From Rhizobium favelukesii (lineage in GTDB: Bacteria; Pseudomonadota; Alphaproteobacteria; Rhizobiales; Rhizobiaceae), in NCBI RefSeq assembly GCF_000577275.2, contig NZ_CBYB010000006.1, positions 1 to 27,952 of the forward strand: DNA of 27,952 nucleotides, given 5' to 3'. Under the pieces are notes generated by a model. The model saw only the letters and a list, made by a program, of their open reading frames with translations. It did not search any database and had not been told where the DNA came from. The position numbers and the translations under genes were made by a program. Every line of letters starts with the position of its first letter. Positions within the stretch are counted from its first letter, which is position 1. Positions 15,600-24,991 of this stretch are shown piece by piece.

Positions 15600-18533
15600 T
15601 CGACATGCCAGCCGGTCGTCAACGTCCGGCGCTCGGCTTCCAATTTCTGCCAGCGCTGAATGAAGCGATCGGCCCTGACGTTCGGGTCGGAAAGCGCCGC
15701 CCGTTCCCGGTCCATGCCGGCGACGCGATCCCGGCCGCGCCTGATCGAGACGTTCGGATGCTACACGCAGTTCCTGCTTCTGCGTTTCAAGAACGGGCAG
15801 GTTCTGTCGAAGCTGCTTGTCGGCGGCGCTGAGCGCCCGCGCATAATGATCGACGGCCCGTTCGAAGCCCGAAAGCGGCCGCACCCGCTCCGCGAGCCGG
15901 TCCTGCGCGGGAGCTGGCGGCAAACTCTCTTCCCCGCCCGGCCGCCCGCCTGCGTGGCCGCGCCGCTTTCCTGTGCGGCTCCGGGCGCCGCATTGAGCGT
16001 GAGGCCTGCGAAACATGCTGCGCTTTTGCGTCTCGGCCCTCTGCGGCCGTTTCTCGGCCTGCTTATGGCCGCGTGACGCAATCGTGTGCTCAGGCTCGGC
16101 TGCAACTGATCCAACCGCAAACTCGCGATCGCCCCCCGGCCATAGCTTTCCTGCCGTCGGGGATCCTCGCGCCCGCGAACAGATCGTCGGCGCGTTCCTC
16201 GTAAACATGCCGACGTTCAGATGGCCGGTCCTGCTGCTCCTGTCCTGGATGGGTCAGAGGTGACGTCGTGCAACAGCTCCTGGGCGGAAGCAAGGTCGAT
16301 CTCGCTGCAGAGACCCAATTGCTCCGCGATCCCGCGTCGCTCGTTAAAGTCGCGGGAATAGTCGAGCGTCGTTTCCTTCACCCCGACCGCGACAGCCGCT
16401 GCTCAAGCTGGCTATAGGCCAGCTCGCCGGCTTCCTGCACCTTCCACGAATGGCGCTCGGTCGTGGTGCCGTCCGGAAGCCGAACCGGCTCCGCACCCAT
16501 ATGCTGAAGTCCGATCTTGTCGCCGATCGCCGGCCTAGCCTCGGCGATCACCCGCTCAAGATTGACACCCCAAGTCGCATGAGGCTCGTCCTTCGCATTC
16601 TCCAGCGTCACGAAATAGCTCCGGCTTTTTCCGGCCTTGTGCTCGTGAGGCGCGGCCCCATGCTCGACCAAGACGCCGACGTGACGGTCGGTAAATTCAT
16701 CTTGCGCCGCATAAAGCTGCGCTCCGTCCCTGTGCCGGGTCATGGCGACATAGGCGACATAGGCGAGATGGCGGTCAATCGCGCCCGACGCCAGCACATA
16801 GGCGCGGTCGACCGTCGCGCCCTGGTTTCTGTGGAGCGTCGTCGCAAAGCCATGATCAATGGCTTGGTAATCATTCATCGGTAAACCGACGACGCGCGGA
16901 CCATCCGTTCCCCGCATGTCCGTCGAGCTGAACTGCGTGCGGCTAGACGGTCTGCACGGTGCTAAGCATCCCTTTTTTCACGCCAAGGTCGCGATTGTTC
17001 TCAAGGAATACGATGCGGTCGCCCGGCGCGAACTCCCGTTCATTGGTCTGGAAGACCAGTGCGCCGGCGACGTTGGCCCGCGCCAGTCCTCCGCTCTCGG
17101 CAAAGCTGATATTGCCGTGCTCATGATAGGCGTCCAAGCCCTCGGCCGTCCGGTGCGTCGCGAAGGCAACCGACGCCTCCCGCTGCCAGTCCACGCGCTG
17201 CCGGCGGATTTCGGAAAGCTCGGTATGGCCGATCTCCTCCGTGATCGCCCTGAACGGTGCGCCCGCCCCGATCGCCTGCAGCTGCTCATGGTCGCCGACG
17301 AGAACGATCTTCGCCCCCGCGCGCCTCTGCCTCGCCAACGAACCCGGCAAGGTGCCAGCTGCTCACCATGCCGGCCTTGTCGATCCCGAACACATCGCCC
17401 CGGTTAAGTCGGTAATGGTCCCCACTATGTGGGTTTTCCCAACTCCGGGACCATAACGCCAGCGTGCGGCTTTTGATGCCGGACGACTCCTCCAGACCTT
17501 CGGCCGCCTTGCCCGGCAGCGCCGCGCCGTCTGACCACGCCTGCATCCCCTCAGCAGACCTGATCATCTCGGATTCGATCTCGACCAACTCGCGGATCGA
17601 ATAGCGCGCAAGCTCCACCTCGCCCGTCGCCTGGTCGATATGTTCGGCCTGCAGCTCAATGAGCGCCGCGAAGCCATGACGGAAGCAAACGCATTCTGGA
17701 ACGCCTGCACACCGTCCTTGATGTAGCGATGCAGCGTGCGCGCAACGTCGTGCCGATCGAACACTCTCCTTCCGTTCGTGATCAGCGTCAGGACCCGCTC
17801 GGGCTTCTCCCGGATCAGCTCCGCGTTGCGCAGCGGCGCGCCATCATCCAGACGCCCCGGTCAACCGCCATGCCCTTCCATATACTCGGTCGGCGTCAGC
17901 TCCAGGCCGCGTTCAAGGTGCGACAGATGGTCGATGCGAATATCAAGTCCGGCCTTCGCCAGCCGCTCGTTGGCGATCCCGTCCCAGCGCTGGCGAATAT
18001 CGCGAAGCTGCATGTCGGTCATCGGCAGATCGTTCGCCAGCAGCCATTTGTTTTCGCGCTCGAGATAAGTCTGCTCCCTGAGCCCCTCCTCCGTGACCTG
18101 CCGCGTCGTCAGGAGAATGTGCGCGTGATGATTGCAAACATCGCTCGCCTCATGCGGCGAGTGGATCGCGAAATCCACCGCCGCGCCATAGTGGTTCGCC
18201 AGTTCCTGCGCCATTTCCCGCGTTGCCTCCAGCCGTTGTTCGGCAGTCAGCTCATGCGGCAATCTCGAATTCGCGGGCGACACGGGCGTCCTTGCGCTTC
18301 TCGGCAAACTCCGCCACATTCCACAAAGACGAACGGTCTTGCGCCCAATCGGCCTTGACGCCCTCCGGCAGGACGATTTCCGAATGCAACACCCCTTCCT
18401 TGCGGGTGTAGTCATGCGTGATGCCGTCACGTTCGTTTGTCAGGCGAACGGCGCAACGGTAGGCGGAAGATGCGACAGCCCTGTGGCCCTTTGATCGGGA
18501 GACGATTTTTGCGTTCAAATGGTAGATCGCCAA
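15600..18533 (-). pseudogene. traA: TraA conjugative relaxase/helicase, heavily decayed
   Basis: TraA of Ti-type plasmids nicks oriT and unwinds the transferred strand. Starting at ATG 18533 (MAIYHLNAKIVSRSKGHRAV), the MobA/MobL relaxase part continues YTRKEGVLHSEIVLPEGV, a shift near 18255, then LPHELTAEQRLEATREMAQE and the metal-site motif NHHAHILLTTR. Helicase pieces follow in several frames: SSGIKSRTLAL, GVDHEQL-type KIVLVGDHEQLQAIGAG, and DHGFATTLHRNQGATVDRAY. The Walker A loop normally before the SSGI segment is deleted near 17525. The C-terminal tail down to about 15600 is a patchwork of frames. It cannot work, but it marks the region as former self-transfer machinery. Confidence 0.9.
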
Positions 18534-18589
18534 CGCCGTTGCCCCGATCTCGTTTCGCCAATTGCCACCGGCCTCCTGGCCGGCGCGCT

Positions 18590-18621
18590 GAGTTGCGCAG
18601 CAACTCGTAAGTGCGCCCTCG
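18590..18621 (+). other. oriT: oriT: hairpin plus RSF1010/Ti-type nick core
   Basis: A perfect hairpin GAGTTGC-GCA-GCAACTC (18590-18606) is followed directly by GTAAGTGCGCCCTCG (18607-18621). The core TAAGTGCGCCCT is the nick region shared by RSF1010-type and Ti-plasmid origins of transfer. By analogy the nick would fall between 18615 and 18616. It sits 57 bases upstream of the traA start, the normal place for oriT in Ti-type plasmids. Unlike traA it shows no decay, so it could still be used by a relaxase supplied by another plasmid. Confidence 0.8.
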
Positions 18622-19116
18622 TAACCTCAATCGCTTTGGCAGCTTTGATGATACCGTTCTCATAGGAGCAGACCGCATCGAGATCGCCCAAAAAGACGAA
18701 CCTCTCGAATGGGCTATCGAGAACTGCCCTTAGTTCGGCCTTTGTGGTGATCGTGACCTTGCGGGTCTAGGAAGTTCGACACGGACAAACTCCTCTTGAA
18801 GCCCATTTTGATCTTCAAACGTCCCTTTGTTGAACTTTCTACCACTCCTACGCATCTGTGCAGGGCTCACGCACTGCTACACAATGGTGACATGTTTTCG
18901 AGAGTATGGCCACAAAACTCAAACGTACATCCTTGAGAAGAACCGAATGGGGTAAACGGTACCGCTCACAAGGCTGGGCGCCGCCCCCACACTTGGGTTA
19001 GCAGGACACCTTTACAGAAAAGGGGGGGTGCGACTGCTGGAGCGCAAGATCCAGAGCTGGCGTTGCGAATGGGACGTGGATGCCCGACGGTCGGGGTAGA
19101 AAGAAAGGCTGCGGTA
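18622..19116. other. Region between oriT and phosphatase gene, no clear gene
   Basis: About 500 bases where traC/traD/traG would be expected on the plus strand, but none is recognisable. A minus-strand stretch around 18770-18640 reads VTITTKAELRAVLDSPFERF then VFLGDLDAVCSYENGIIKAA, which has protein-like composition but no clear start and an end that runs into oriT. It may be a gene fragment. A short plus-strand frame from ATG 18906 (31 codons, basic) is unsupported. The rest holds nothing I can identify. Confidence 0.4.
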
Positions 19117-19824
19117 TCAGCTTTCTGGCATCCTGGCTCTCAGGCGAACTTCGCTAGTTGTTAGCAGCGCGCCCAAGTCTTCAGCCGATCGCGCAACGAC
19201 CGCGGCGCCGGCCGAAAGCAGTCGTTGACCGTGGTCCTCAAGGCAATGACCGCCTGCCGTGAAACCGATCACCGTCATCCCAGCCGCTACACTTGCTCGA
19301 ACCCCAGCAATGCTATCTTCCACGACGACGCAGCGAGCAGGCTCAACGCCCATCTTGGCTGCAGCGAATAGGAAGAGGTCCGGCGCCGGCTTGCCGACCT
19401 TCACCATGACGGAACTGAACACGTGTGGTTCGAAGTGCGGCAACAGCCCCGTTAGTTCAAGACCGAGCCTCAGCTTTTCAGGGGCGCTGCTCGACGCGAC
19501 GCAGCGCGGTGACGGCAATTGATGCAGGAGGTTATCAATTCCGGCGATTGCTTGCAGTTCCGTCCGATAGCTCTCCTTGATGCGAGCCTGCACCATTGCG
19601 TCAAAGTCGTCCGGAAGCGCACGGCCCCAGTCTTCTTCGACCATCTTCCGCATGGTCGCCGACGACAGACCGGTAAAGCGCAGCACCACGTCAGAGTAAG
19701 AAGTGGGGTAGCCGAGGCGTGTAAGTTCCTCGGCGTCGATGCGGCTTGCAAGTGTCTCACTGTCGATTAGGACGCCGTCGCAATCGAAGATGACCAACTC
19801 GAATGCCTGCTGTTCTTTTTTCAT
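19117..19824 (-). CDS. HAD-family phosphatase (beta-phosphoglucomutase/phosphoglycolate phosphatase-like)
   Basis: This 235-residue cytosolic HAD hydrolase has all four motifs: nucleophile Asp14 in FDCDGVLIDSE, Ser in CVASSSAPEKL, Lys in VKVGKPAPDLFLF, and the acidic pair in VVVEDSIAGVRAS. The cap domain is of the small helical type, as in phosphoglycolate phosphatase and 2-deoxyglucose/glycerol-phosphate phosphatases. Start ATG 19824 has GAGG 7 bases upstream, 18 bases after the phosphodiesterase gene. As the last gene of the uptake operon it would remove phosphate from the monoester released by the phosphodiesterase, perhaps glycerol 3-phosphate. The substrate is inferred from context. Confidence 0.88.
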   Translation of the reverse strand: MKKEQQAFELVIFDCDGVLIDSETLASRIDAEELTRLGYPTSYSDVVLRFTGLSSATMRKMVEEDWGRALPDDFDAMVQARIKESYRTELQAIAGIDNLLHQLPSPRCVASSSAPEKLRLGLELTGLLPHFEPHVFSSVMVKVGKPAPDLFLFAAAKMGVEPARCVVVEDSIAGVRASVAAGMTVIGFTAGGHCLEDHGQRLLSAGAAVVARSAEDLGALLTTSEVRLRARMPES

Positions 19825-19842
19825 TTCTTGTCCTCGAAAAAA

Positions 19843-20631
19843 TTAACCGGCCGCAGACACCGCGACGACGTTCTTGTCGCTGACCTCGAAGCGGTGCACG
19901 AGTACGCCGTCGCCGTCGATCAGCGCGACGTCAAAGGCCGGCGCATTCTCGACGAATTCCGCGTCCATTCGCGTGAAATGTGGGACGATCTGATGCGCCA
20001 CTCCGCGGCTTGCGCTGAAGGGAATGCCGCTCCAGGTGCCGCCGACATCGACATGCACGTGACCGTGGAAGATGTGCCGCACGTTGCCTGCATCAACAAT
20101 CGCCTCCATGATCGAACGCCAGTTCTCGGTGTTCCAAGGCTCGAAATGCGCCATGCCGATCGGCTGCAGCTGATGGTGGGCGAAGAGATAAACTGGTACA
20201 TCCGATCTCTCGGCCAGGCGCGCCAGCAGCCATTCGAGCCGACCGTCGCCCAAGGATCCATGTCCGAACCCTTCAACGAGGGTGTCAAGGAAGATGAGGC
20301 GTCCCGCAGAATTTTCATGAACCGACTGCACGAAGCCGTTCCTATCGCGCGGCTCGTCAGGAAATGCCTTTAGGAAATTGGCGCGGTGATCGTGATTGCC
20401 AAGCAGAAGCCTCGTAGGCACGCGCAGTTCCTGAAGCACGTCGCGCAGCAGGTCGTAGGCGGCGGCATCTCCCTCGTCGGTGAGATCGCCGGTGACGACA
20501 CAGAGTTCGGCATCGGCGTGATCGCGGTTGATGCGTGCGATGGTCTTGCTCAGTCGTTCGGCAGGATCAAAGCCGAAGAGCATGGCGCCTGGCGGCACAA
20601 GGTGCAAGTCGGTCAAGTGAATGAGTTTCAT
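19843..20631 (-). CDS. Metallophosphoesterase, GpdQ/CpdA-like phosphodiesterase
   Basis: This 262-residue calcineurin-type phosphoesterase has the binuclear metal motifs in order: DLHL near the start, VVTGDLTDEGD, LLGNHDHR, a later His in LFAHHQLQPIG, and HGHVHVD. It resembles GpdQ (glycerophosphodiesterase) and cAMP phosphodiesterase CpdA. The start is set at MKLIHLTDLH (20631) because family members begin there. An ATG 48 bases upstream (20679), with GGGGG before it, is an alternative. It is cytosolic, since no signal peptide is seen. Placed between a Ugp-type binding protein and a HAD phosphatase, it probably cleaves imported phosphodiesters. That role is inferred. Confidence 0.88.
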   Translation of the reverse strand: MKLIHLTDLHLVPPGAMLFGFDPAERLSKTIARINRDHADAELCVVTGDLTDEGDAAAYDLLRDVLQELRVPTRLLLGNHDHRANFLKAFPDEPRDRNGFVQSVHENSAGRLIFLDTLVEGFGHGSLGDGRLEWLLARLAERSDVPVYLFAHHQLQPIGMAHFEPWNTENWRSIMEAIVDAGNVRHIFHGHVHVDVGGTWSGIPFSASRGVAHQIVPHFTRMDAEFVENAPAFDVALIDGDGVLVHRFEVSDKNVVAVSAAG

Positions 20632-20692
20632 GGGGAAATCCGTTTGAAGCAAAGGGACACGGCACGGTTTGCGCCGCATCCCCCTGGAAGAA

Positions 20693-21949
20693 CTAATTTA
20701 TCTTGGGCAGAAGAGCGCGGACCTCGATCGCCATATCTGCAAGGGCCTCATCCGGCTCCTTGGATCCCAGCGCGATGGCCGTCATCTCATCGCGAAGGAC
20801 CTGCCCGATCTCAACGCCGTTATCACCCGGCCACGAGAACCACGGGCGTGCGCGCGGCGTCTGGAGCACGCTCGTATACCAGTTTGGGTGTTTTTCGTAG
20901 AAGGCGCCGAGATGATCCTCATCGAGCGCAAGGGTGTTGGTCGGCATATAACCGGTATTCGGCACGACCAGGGTCTGGCCCTCCGGGCCTGTCGCGAACT
21001 TGAGGTAGTCCCAGGCGGCGGTGCGTTTGGCTTTGTCGTCAGTCAGGATAACGGCCACCATGCCGCCTGTTGGCATTGTGGCGTTGTCGGCGCCGAGCGG
21101 CTGCTGGGCCGTCTTCAGCGCAAAGCGATCGCCGATTTCCTTTTCGAAGCCGCTGACGCTGCCGGCTGAGGCAAAGAAGAAGCCAAGCTTGCCGGAGGTG
21201 AACAGTTGGCGCGCGGCATTCGAGTCGATCGCCGGCTGGGCACCGTCGGTGTGGAATCGCTTGAAGAGCTTGACCGCAGCCTGACCGGCGGGACCGGCAA
21301 AAGCGATATCGCTCTCCTTGTCGTCCATCATCTGGCCGCCGAAGTTGCGCACCAGGTTCTGCGTCGACCAGTCGTCAGAACCGAGCTGGTAGTACATGCC
21401 GGAAGTACTGTCGCCCAGCGCTCCGATCTTGGCGGCAAGCGCAATGAAGCCTTCCCAGTCCGTCGGGATCTTGGCTGGATCGCCGCCGGCCTTTTTAACA
21501 AGATCGGCGTTGAGGTAGACGACCGGCGTCGACATGGCGAATGGCAGACCATACACGTGTCCGTCGATCTTGGCGAGCGACAGGACTTGATCCGTATAGC
21601 CCTTGTTGGCCAGATGATCGGCGGAGACGAGATCGTCGATGGGTTTTACGAGCCCGCGCGTTACAAGCGGTCGCAGCACATTGAAGCCGACGTAGTGGAC
21701 GTCCGGCAACTCGCCCGCCATGCTTTGGCGGATCAGCGACTGAACAGCTTCATCGTAGCTTGGCGCCGCGGCCCGGAAGCTGATCTTCACGTCCGGGTGG
21801 TCCGCCATGAAACGATCGGCGATCGGTTTATGGATCACTTCATGTTCGGGCCAGGCATAAAAGACGTCGAGCTTAGTCTCGGCTTGCGCCGGCATGGCTG
21901 CTAGCGCTGCTGTGATACTGGCGGCAAGGATCGTTGCAAGTGTTCTCAC
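20693..21949 (-). CDS. ugpB: ABC transporter substrate-binding protein (UgpB-like)
   Basis: This 418-residue periplasmic binding protein of family 1 has a clear signal peptide with cleavage after AMPAQA (about residue 23), then DVFYAWPEHEVIHKPIADRF and typical type-I motifs such as YGLPFAMSTPVVYLNADLVK, LFTSGKLGFFFASAGSV and MPTGGMVAVI. It resembles UgpB-type glycerol-phosphate/sugar binding proteins. It starts at GTG 21949 with AGGAGA upstream, 39 bases after the second permease. It would deliver the ligand to the UgpA/E-like permeases. The downstream phosphodiesterase and phosphatase point to a phosphodiester such as a glycerophospho-compound. The gene symbol reflects similarity of type, not proof of substrate. 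Confidence 0.88.
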   Translation of the reverse strand: MRTLATILAASITAALAAMPAQAETKLDVFYAWPEHEVIHKPIADRFMADHPDVKISFRAAAPSYDEAVQSLIRQSMAGELPDVHYVGFNVLRPLVTRGLVKPIDDLVSADHLANKGYTDQVLSLAKIDGHVYGLPFAMSTPVVYLNADLVKKAGGDPAKIPTDWEGFIALAAKIGALGDSTSGMYYQLGSDDWSTQNLVRNFGGQMMDDKESDIAFAGPAGQAAVKLFKRFHTDGAQPAIDSNAARQLFTSGKLGFFFASAGSVSGFEKEIGDRFALKTAQQPLGADNATMPTGGMVAVILTDDKAKRTAAWDYLKFATGPEGQTLVVPNTGYMPTNTLALDEDHLGAFYEKHPNWYTSVLQTPRARPWFSWPGDNGVEIGQVLRDEMTAIALGSKEPDEALADMAIEVRALLPKIN

Positions 21950-21988
21950 GTTGCTCTCCTAAGGTTTGAGATTGGATTTGGAACGGAG

Positions 21989-22822
21989 CTAATGTCGGCC
22001 GAGCACCAGGCCCCGGATAAAATGCTTCTGCATGAGAAGAAAAAGAATGACCAAGGGCGCGGTTACGAGAACGCCCCCGGCCATCAGTGCCCCGACGTTA
22101 CCGGCGCCCTCGCCCGCCTGCCGGAAATAGGCAATGCCAAGCGAAGGCGTCATCATGTCGGGATTTGTCGTCACCACCAGCGGCCAATAGAGATCGTTCC
22201 AATGCGCCACGATGGAGAAGATCGAAAAGGCGGCAACCGCCGGCCAGGCCGCAGGCAGCATGATCCGCCACGCGATGGACAGTTCGCTGAAGCCATCGAG
22301 ACGCGCAGCGTCCAGTACCTCGTCCGGAAAGGTCACGAAGAACTGGCGGAACAGGAATATGGCAAAGGCCGAGATGATCCAGGGCAGAACTAAAGCGGGA
22401 TAGCTGTTGAGCAACCCAGACTTTGCAAGCCCGATATAGATTGGAATAGTCGGGACTTGCACCGGCACGAGAAGTCCGAGAAGGACGGCCCCGAGGAGGA
22501 TCGGGCGACCCGGGAAGGACAGCTTGGCGAGCGCATAACCACAGGGAATGGCAACCGCGATCTGCAGGACAAGAATTGAGACGCATACGACAATGCCGTT
22601 TTCCATGAAACGCAGAAGAGGGATGGCCGAAAGTACGGTGCTATAATTCTCGATTGCACCGCTAAAGGTCGGGATTGGTAAAATGCTGCCGCTGAATATT
22701 TGGCTCTGCGGCGTCAGCGAGGCCAGCAGCATCCAGAAGAACGGGAAGACCATCACGACGGCGCCGCTTGCGAGAAGGGCATGCGCTGCAAGGCGCGATG
22801 CAGGAGATTGCCTAACAATCAT
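21989..22822 (-). CDS. ugpE: ABC sugar/glycerol-phosphate permease (UgpE-like)
   Basis: A 277-residue inner-membrane permease has about six hydrophobic segments, starting ALLASGAVVMVFPFFWMLLA. The conserved coupling loop is DAARLDGFSELSIAWRIMLP, contacting the ATPase. It has the length and features of MalG/UgpE-type permeases, with GYALAKLSFPGR and VPVQVPTIPIYI. Its ATG overlaps the stop of the ugpA-like gene (ATGA), so the two permeases are coupled. Confidence 0.88.
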   Translation of the reverse strand: MIVRQSPASRLAAHALLASGAVVMVFPFFWMLLASLTPQSQIFSGSILPIPTFSGAIENYSTVLSAIPLLRFMENGIVVCVSILVLQIAVAIPCGYALAKLSFPGRPILLGAVLLGLLVPVQVPTIPIYIGLAKSGLLNSYPALVLPWIISAFAIFLFRQFFVTFPDEVLDAARLDGFSELSIAWRIMLPAAWPAVAAFSIFSIVAHWNDLYWPLVVTTNPDMMTPSLGIAYFRQAGEGAGNVGALMAGGVLVTAPLVILFLLMQKHFIRGLVLGRH

Positions 22823-23769
22823 GACTGGCCTCCATGGGCGCTTGCGCGCGCACGGCGCTCGGAGATCCGCATCTGGACGAGCGACAACACGGTCACGAAG
22901 ACAAAGAAGGATACCGCGATCGCCGATGCATATCCCACCCGGAAAAAACGGAAGCCTTCTTCGTAGAAAGTGTAGAGGATGACCGAAGTGGACTTCATCG
23001 GCCCGCCCCGCGTGAGGACTGCAACCGTCTCGAAGACCGAAAATGCACGGATGATCGTCATCACAGTGACGAATAGTGTCACTGGCGCCAGCATCGGCCA
23101 GGTCACGAGCAGGAAGCGTTTCACTCCCCTATCCGCCCCATCGATTGCCGCGGCTTCATAAAGCTCGTTCGGAATGGTCGAAAGGCCGGCCAGGAACAGG
23201 GTCATGTTGAATCCCACCATCTGCCAGACACCGATTGCCGCAAGCGCATAGATGGCCGTTGCCGGATCGGACAAAAACCTGACCGGAGAGGCGCCCAGAA
23301 GCTGCAGGAGAGAGTTTGCGAAACCGAGGCTCGGATGCAGGATTGCTTCCCATGCAGTGGCGAGCGCCACAAGGGTCGCCGCCACGGGAAGGAAATAGGC
23401 CATTCGATAAAGCGCAGCAAAAGGCGATCGGGCAATCAGGAGAGCCACCAAAAGCCCCCACCCGATCGATGTCGGCACGACGACAAGTACATAGAGTGCT
23501 GTGTTGCGAAGGCTGTGGGCAAAGCCCGGATCTGTCAGCATGCGAACATAGTTGCCGAGACCGACAAACCGAGCAGCGGCCAAACCGAGCGAAGCGTCCG
23601 TGAAGGACAGGATGAAGACAACTATGGCCGGGCCGATCAAGAGGGCGGCAATCAACACACTCGCCGGCAGGACCAGAATGAGGCCGGCTCGCGTCTGGGC
23701 GCGCGTGAAGTTGTGGTTGATCGAAACGCCAGCCAAGGCGCTGACCGGAACGTCGTTGACCACGGCCAT
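22819..23769 (-). CDS. ugpA: ABC sugar/glycerol-phosphate permease (UgpA-like)
   Basis: A permease of about 316 residues starts at MAVVNDVPVSALAG (ATG 23769), 1 base after the ATPase stop. The frame is open further upstream inside the ATPase gene, but that part is a shadow. It has membrane segments from LILVLPASVLIAALLIGPAI onwards, FVGLGNYVRML and the coupling motif ELYEAAAIDGADRGVKRFLL. It is the MalF/UgpA-type partner of the next gene. It shows no damage. Confidence 0.88.
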   Translation of the reverse strand: MAVVNDVPVSALAGVSINHNFTRAQTRAGLILVLPASVLIAALLIGPAIVVFILSFTDASLGLAAARFVGLGNYVRMLTDPGFAHSLRNTALYVLVVVPTSIGWGLLVALLIARSPFAALYRMAYFLPVAATLVALATAWEAILHPSLGFANSLLQLLGASPVRFLSDPATAIYALAAIGVWQMVGFNMTLFLAGLSTIPNELYEAAAIDGADRGVKRFLLVTWPMLAPVTLFVTVMTIIRAFSVFETVAVLTRGGPMKSTSVILYTFYEEGFRFFRVGYASAIAVSFFVFVTVLSLVQMRISERRARASAHGGQS

Positions 23770-23770
23770 A

Positions 23771-24919
23771 TCAAGCTGCCCAGCTATGGTCGCGACGCTG
23801 GCGCGACCCGTTGGACGGGAAGAACCATGCCTTTTCAGAATCGATGTCCAGTCCGAGGCTCTCGCCGCCACGCAATGATTGCGCGCGTTCAGCCGTGATC
23901 CGGATGACGAACTGCGCACCTACCTCAGCATCGGCAAAGACGTAAGCGTCGGTCCCAGCGTACTCGATGCGCGCGACCTGAACTTGCAGCGCGCCCGGCT
24001 GGTCCGGGCAAACCAGCGACGCATGTTCCGGTCGGAAAGCCAGCGTGCCGCCCTCTCGGGATCCGAGCGCGTCGCGAATGATGATCCTGCTGTTGCCGAC
24101 CGTTAGCCCGCCGCCGATCGGACCGGTCACAGCCAGTTCGTTCAGGAATGGCTGGGCCAGGAACCGAGCAACGTCGAGATCGGCCGGATCGCGATAGAGA
24201 TCGGCAGGCTTTGCAACCTGGCGGATCTCGCCGCCAAACATGATGGCGATACGGTCCGAAAGCGCTGCCGCCTCGGCTTGGTCATGAGTCACGAATAACG
24301 TCGTCGTTCCCATTTCCTTATGCAGCCGGGCGATCTCGCTCCGAGTGTGAATGCGCAGGGCGGCATCCAGGTTTGCCAGAGGTTCGTCCATCAGGAAGAT
24401 CTTCGGCTTGCGGACCATAGCGCGTCCCAGAGCCACGCGCTGGCGCTGCCCCCCCGAGAGCGCTGCCGGCCGGCGGTCGAGCACCGCATCGAGTTTGAGC
24501 AGCGCCGAGGTCTGGCGGACGCGCTCGTCGATCGAGCGGTTGCGTTGGACGGCCCCAGGCAGCAGAGCACCGATGACCGGAAGGCGCTCCACGCTGGTCA
24601 ACTCGCGCATTATCAATGGAGCTGCGATATTGTCGTAGGCGCTCAAATGCGGATAAAGCGCGTAGCTCTGGAACACAAACGCGAGATCCCGATCTTTCGG
24701 TGCGACGGCATCCAACCGCCTCCCCCCTATCCCCACATGCCCCCGATCCGCGCGCTCCAGCCCCGCTATGATGCGCAGAAGCGTGGATTTTCCGCAGCCG
24801 GACGGCCCAAGCAAGGTCACAAACTCCCCTTGGGCTACCCTTAGCGACACGTCGCGGAGCACATCCGTCGCATCATAGCGCTTGCTGATCGTATCTATGT
24901 GGAGGTCTAAAGCTGCCAT
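23771..24919 (-). CDS. ugpC: ABC transporter ATPase (UgpC/MalK-type)
   Basis: A 382-residue ATPase has Walker A GPSGCGKST, Q-loop FVFQSYALYPHLSAYDNIA, signature LSGGQRQRVALGRAMVRKP, Walker B IFLMDEPLANLDA and switch TTLFVTHDQAEAAALSDR. After the nucleotide-binding domain (about residues 1-245) comes the TOBE-type regulatory domain with TLAFRPEHASLVC. A short extra stretch after RELTSVERLPVIGAL before the signature is longer than in typical MalK. It energises the UgpA/E-like permease pair. First gene after the regulator, gap 72 bases. Confidence 0.9.
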   Translation of the reverse strand: MAALDLHIDTISKRYDATDVLRDVSLRVAQGEFVTLLGPSGCGKSTLLRIIAGLERADRGHVGIGGRRLDAVAPKDRDLAFVFQSYALYPHLSAYDNIAAPLIMRELTSVERLPVIGALLPGAVQRNRSIDERVRQTSALLKLDAVLDRRPAALSGGQRQRVALGRAMVRKPKIFLMDEPLANLDAALRIHTRSEIARLHKEMGTTTLFVTHDQAEAAALSDRIAIMFGGEIRQVAKPADLYRDPADLDVARFLAQPFLNELAVTGPIGGGLTVGNSRIIIRDALGSREGGTLAFRPEHASLVCPDQPGALQVQVARIEYAGTDAYVFADAEVGAQFVIRITAERAQSLRGGESLGLDIDSEKAWFFPSNGSRQRRDHSWAA

Positions 24920-24991
24920 TCTGAGATCCTTCGGTTACCGGCAGCTGTAATGGTGTTTTATTTCATCATGATGACAGTATGGAGTTTAGTT

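Noticed and set aside
14599..16208. Several long frames on both strands in the transfer region
   Set aside because: Most are high-GC shadows. Only pieces matching TraA and the DUF6118-like protein were kept, as pseudogenes.
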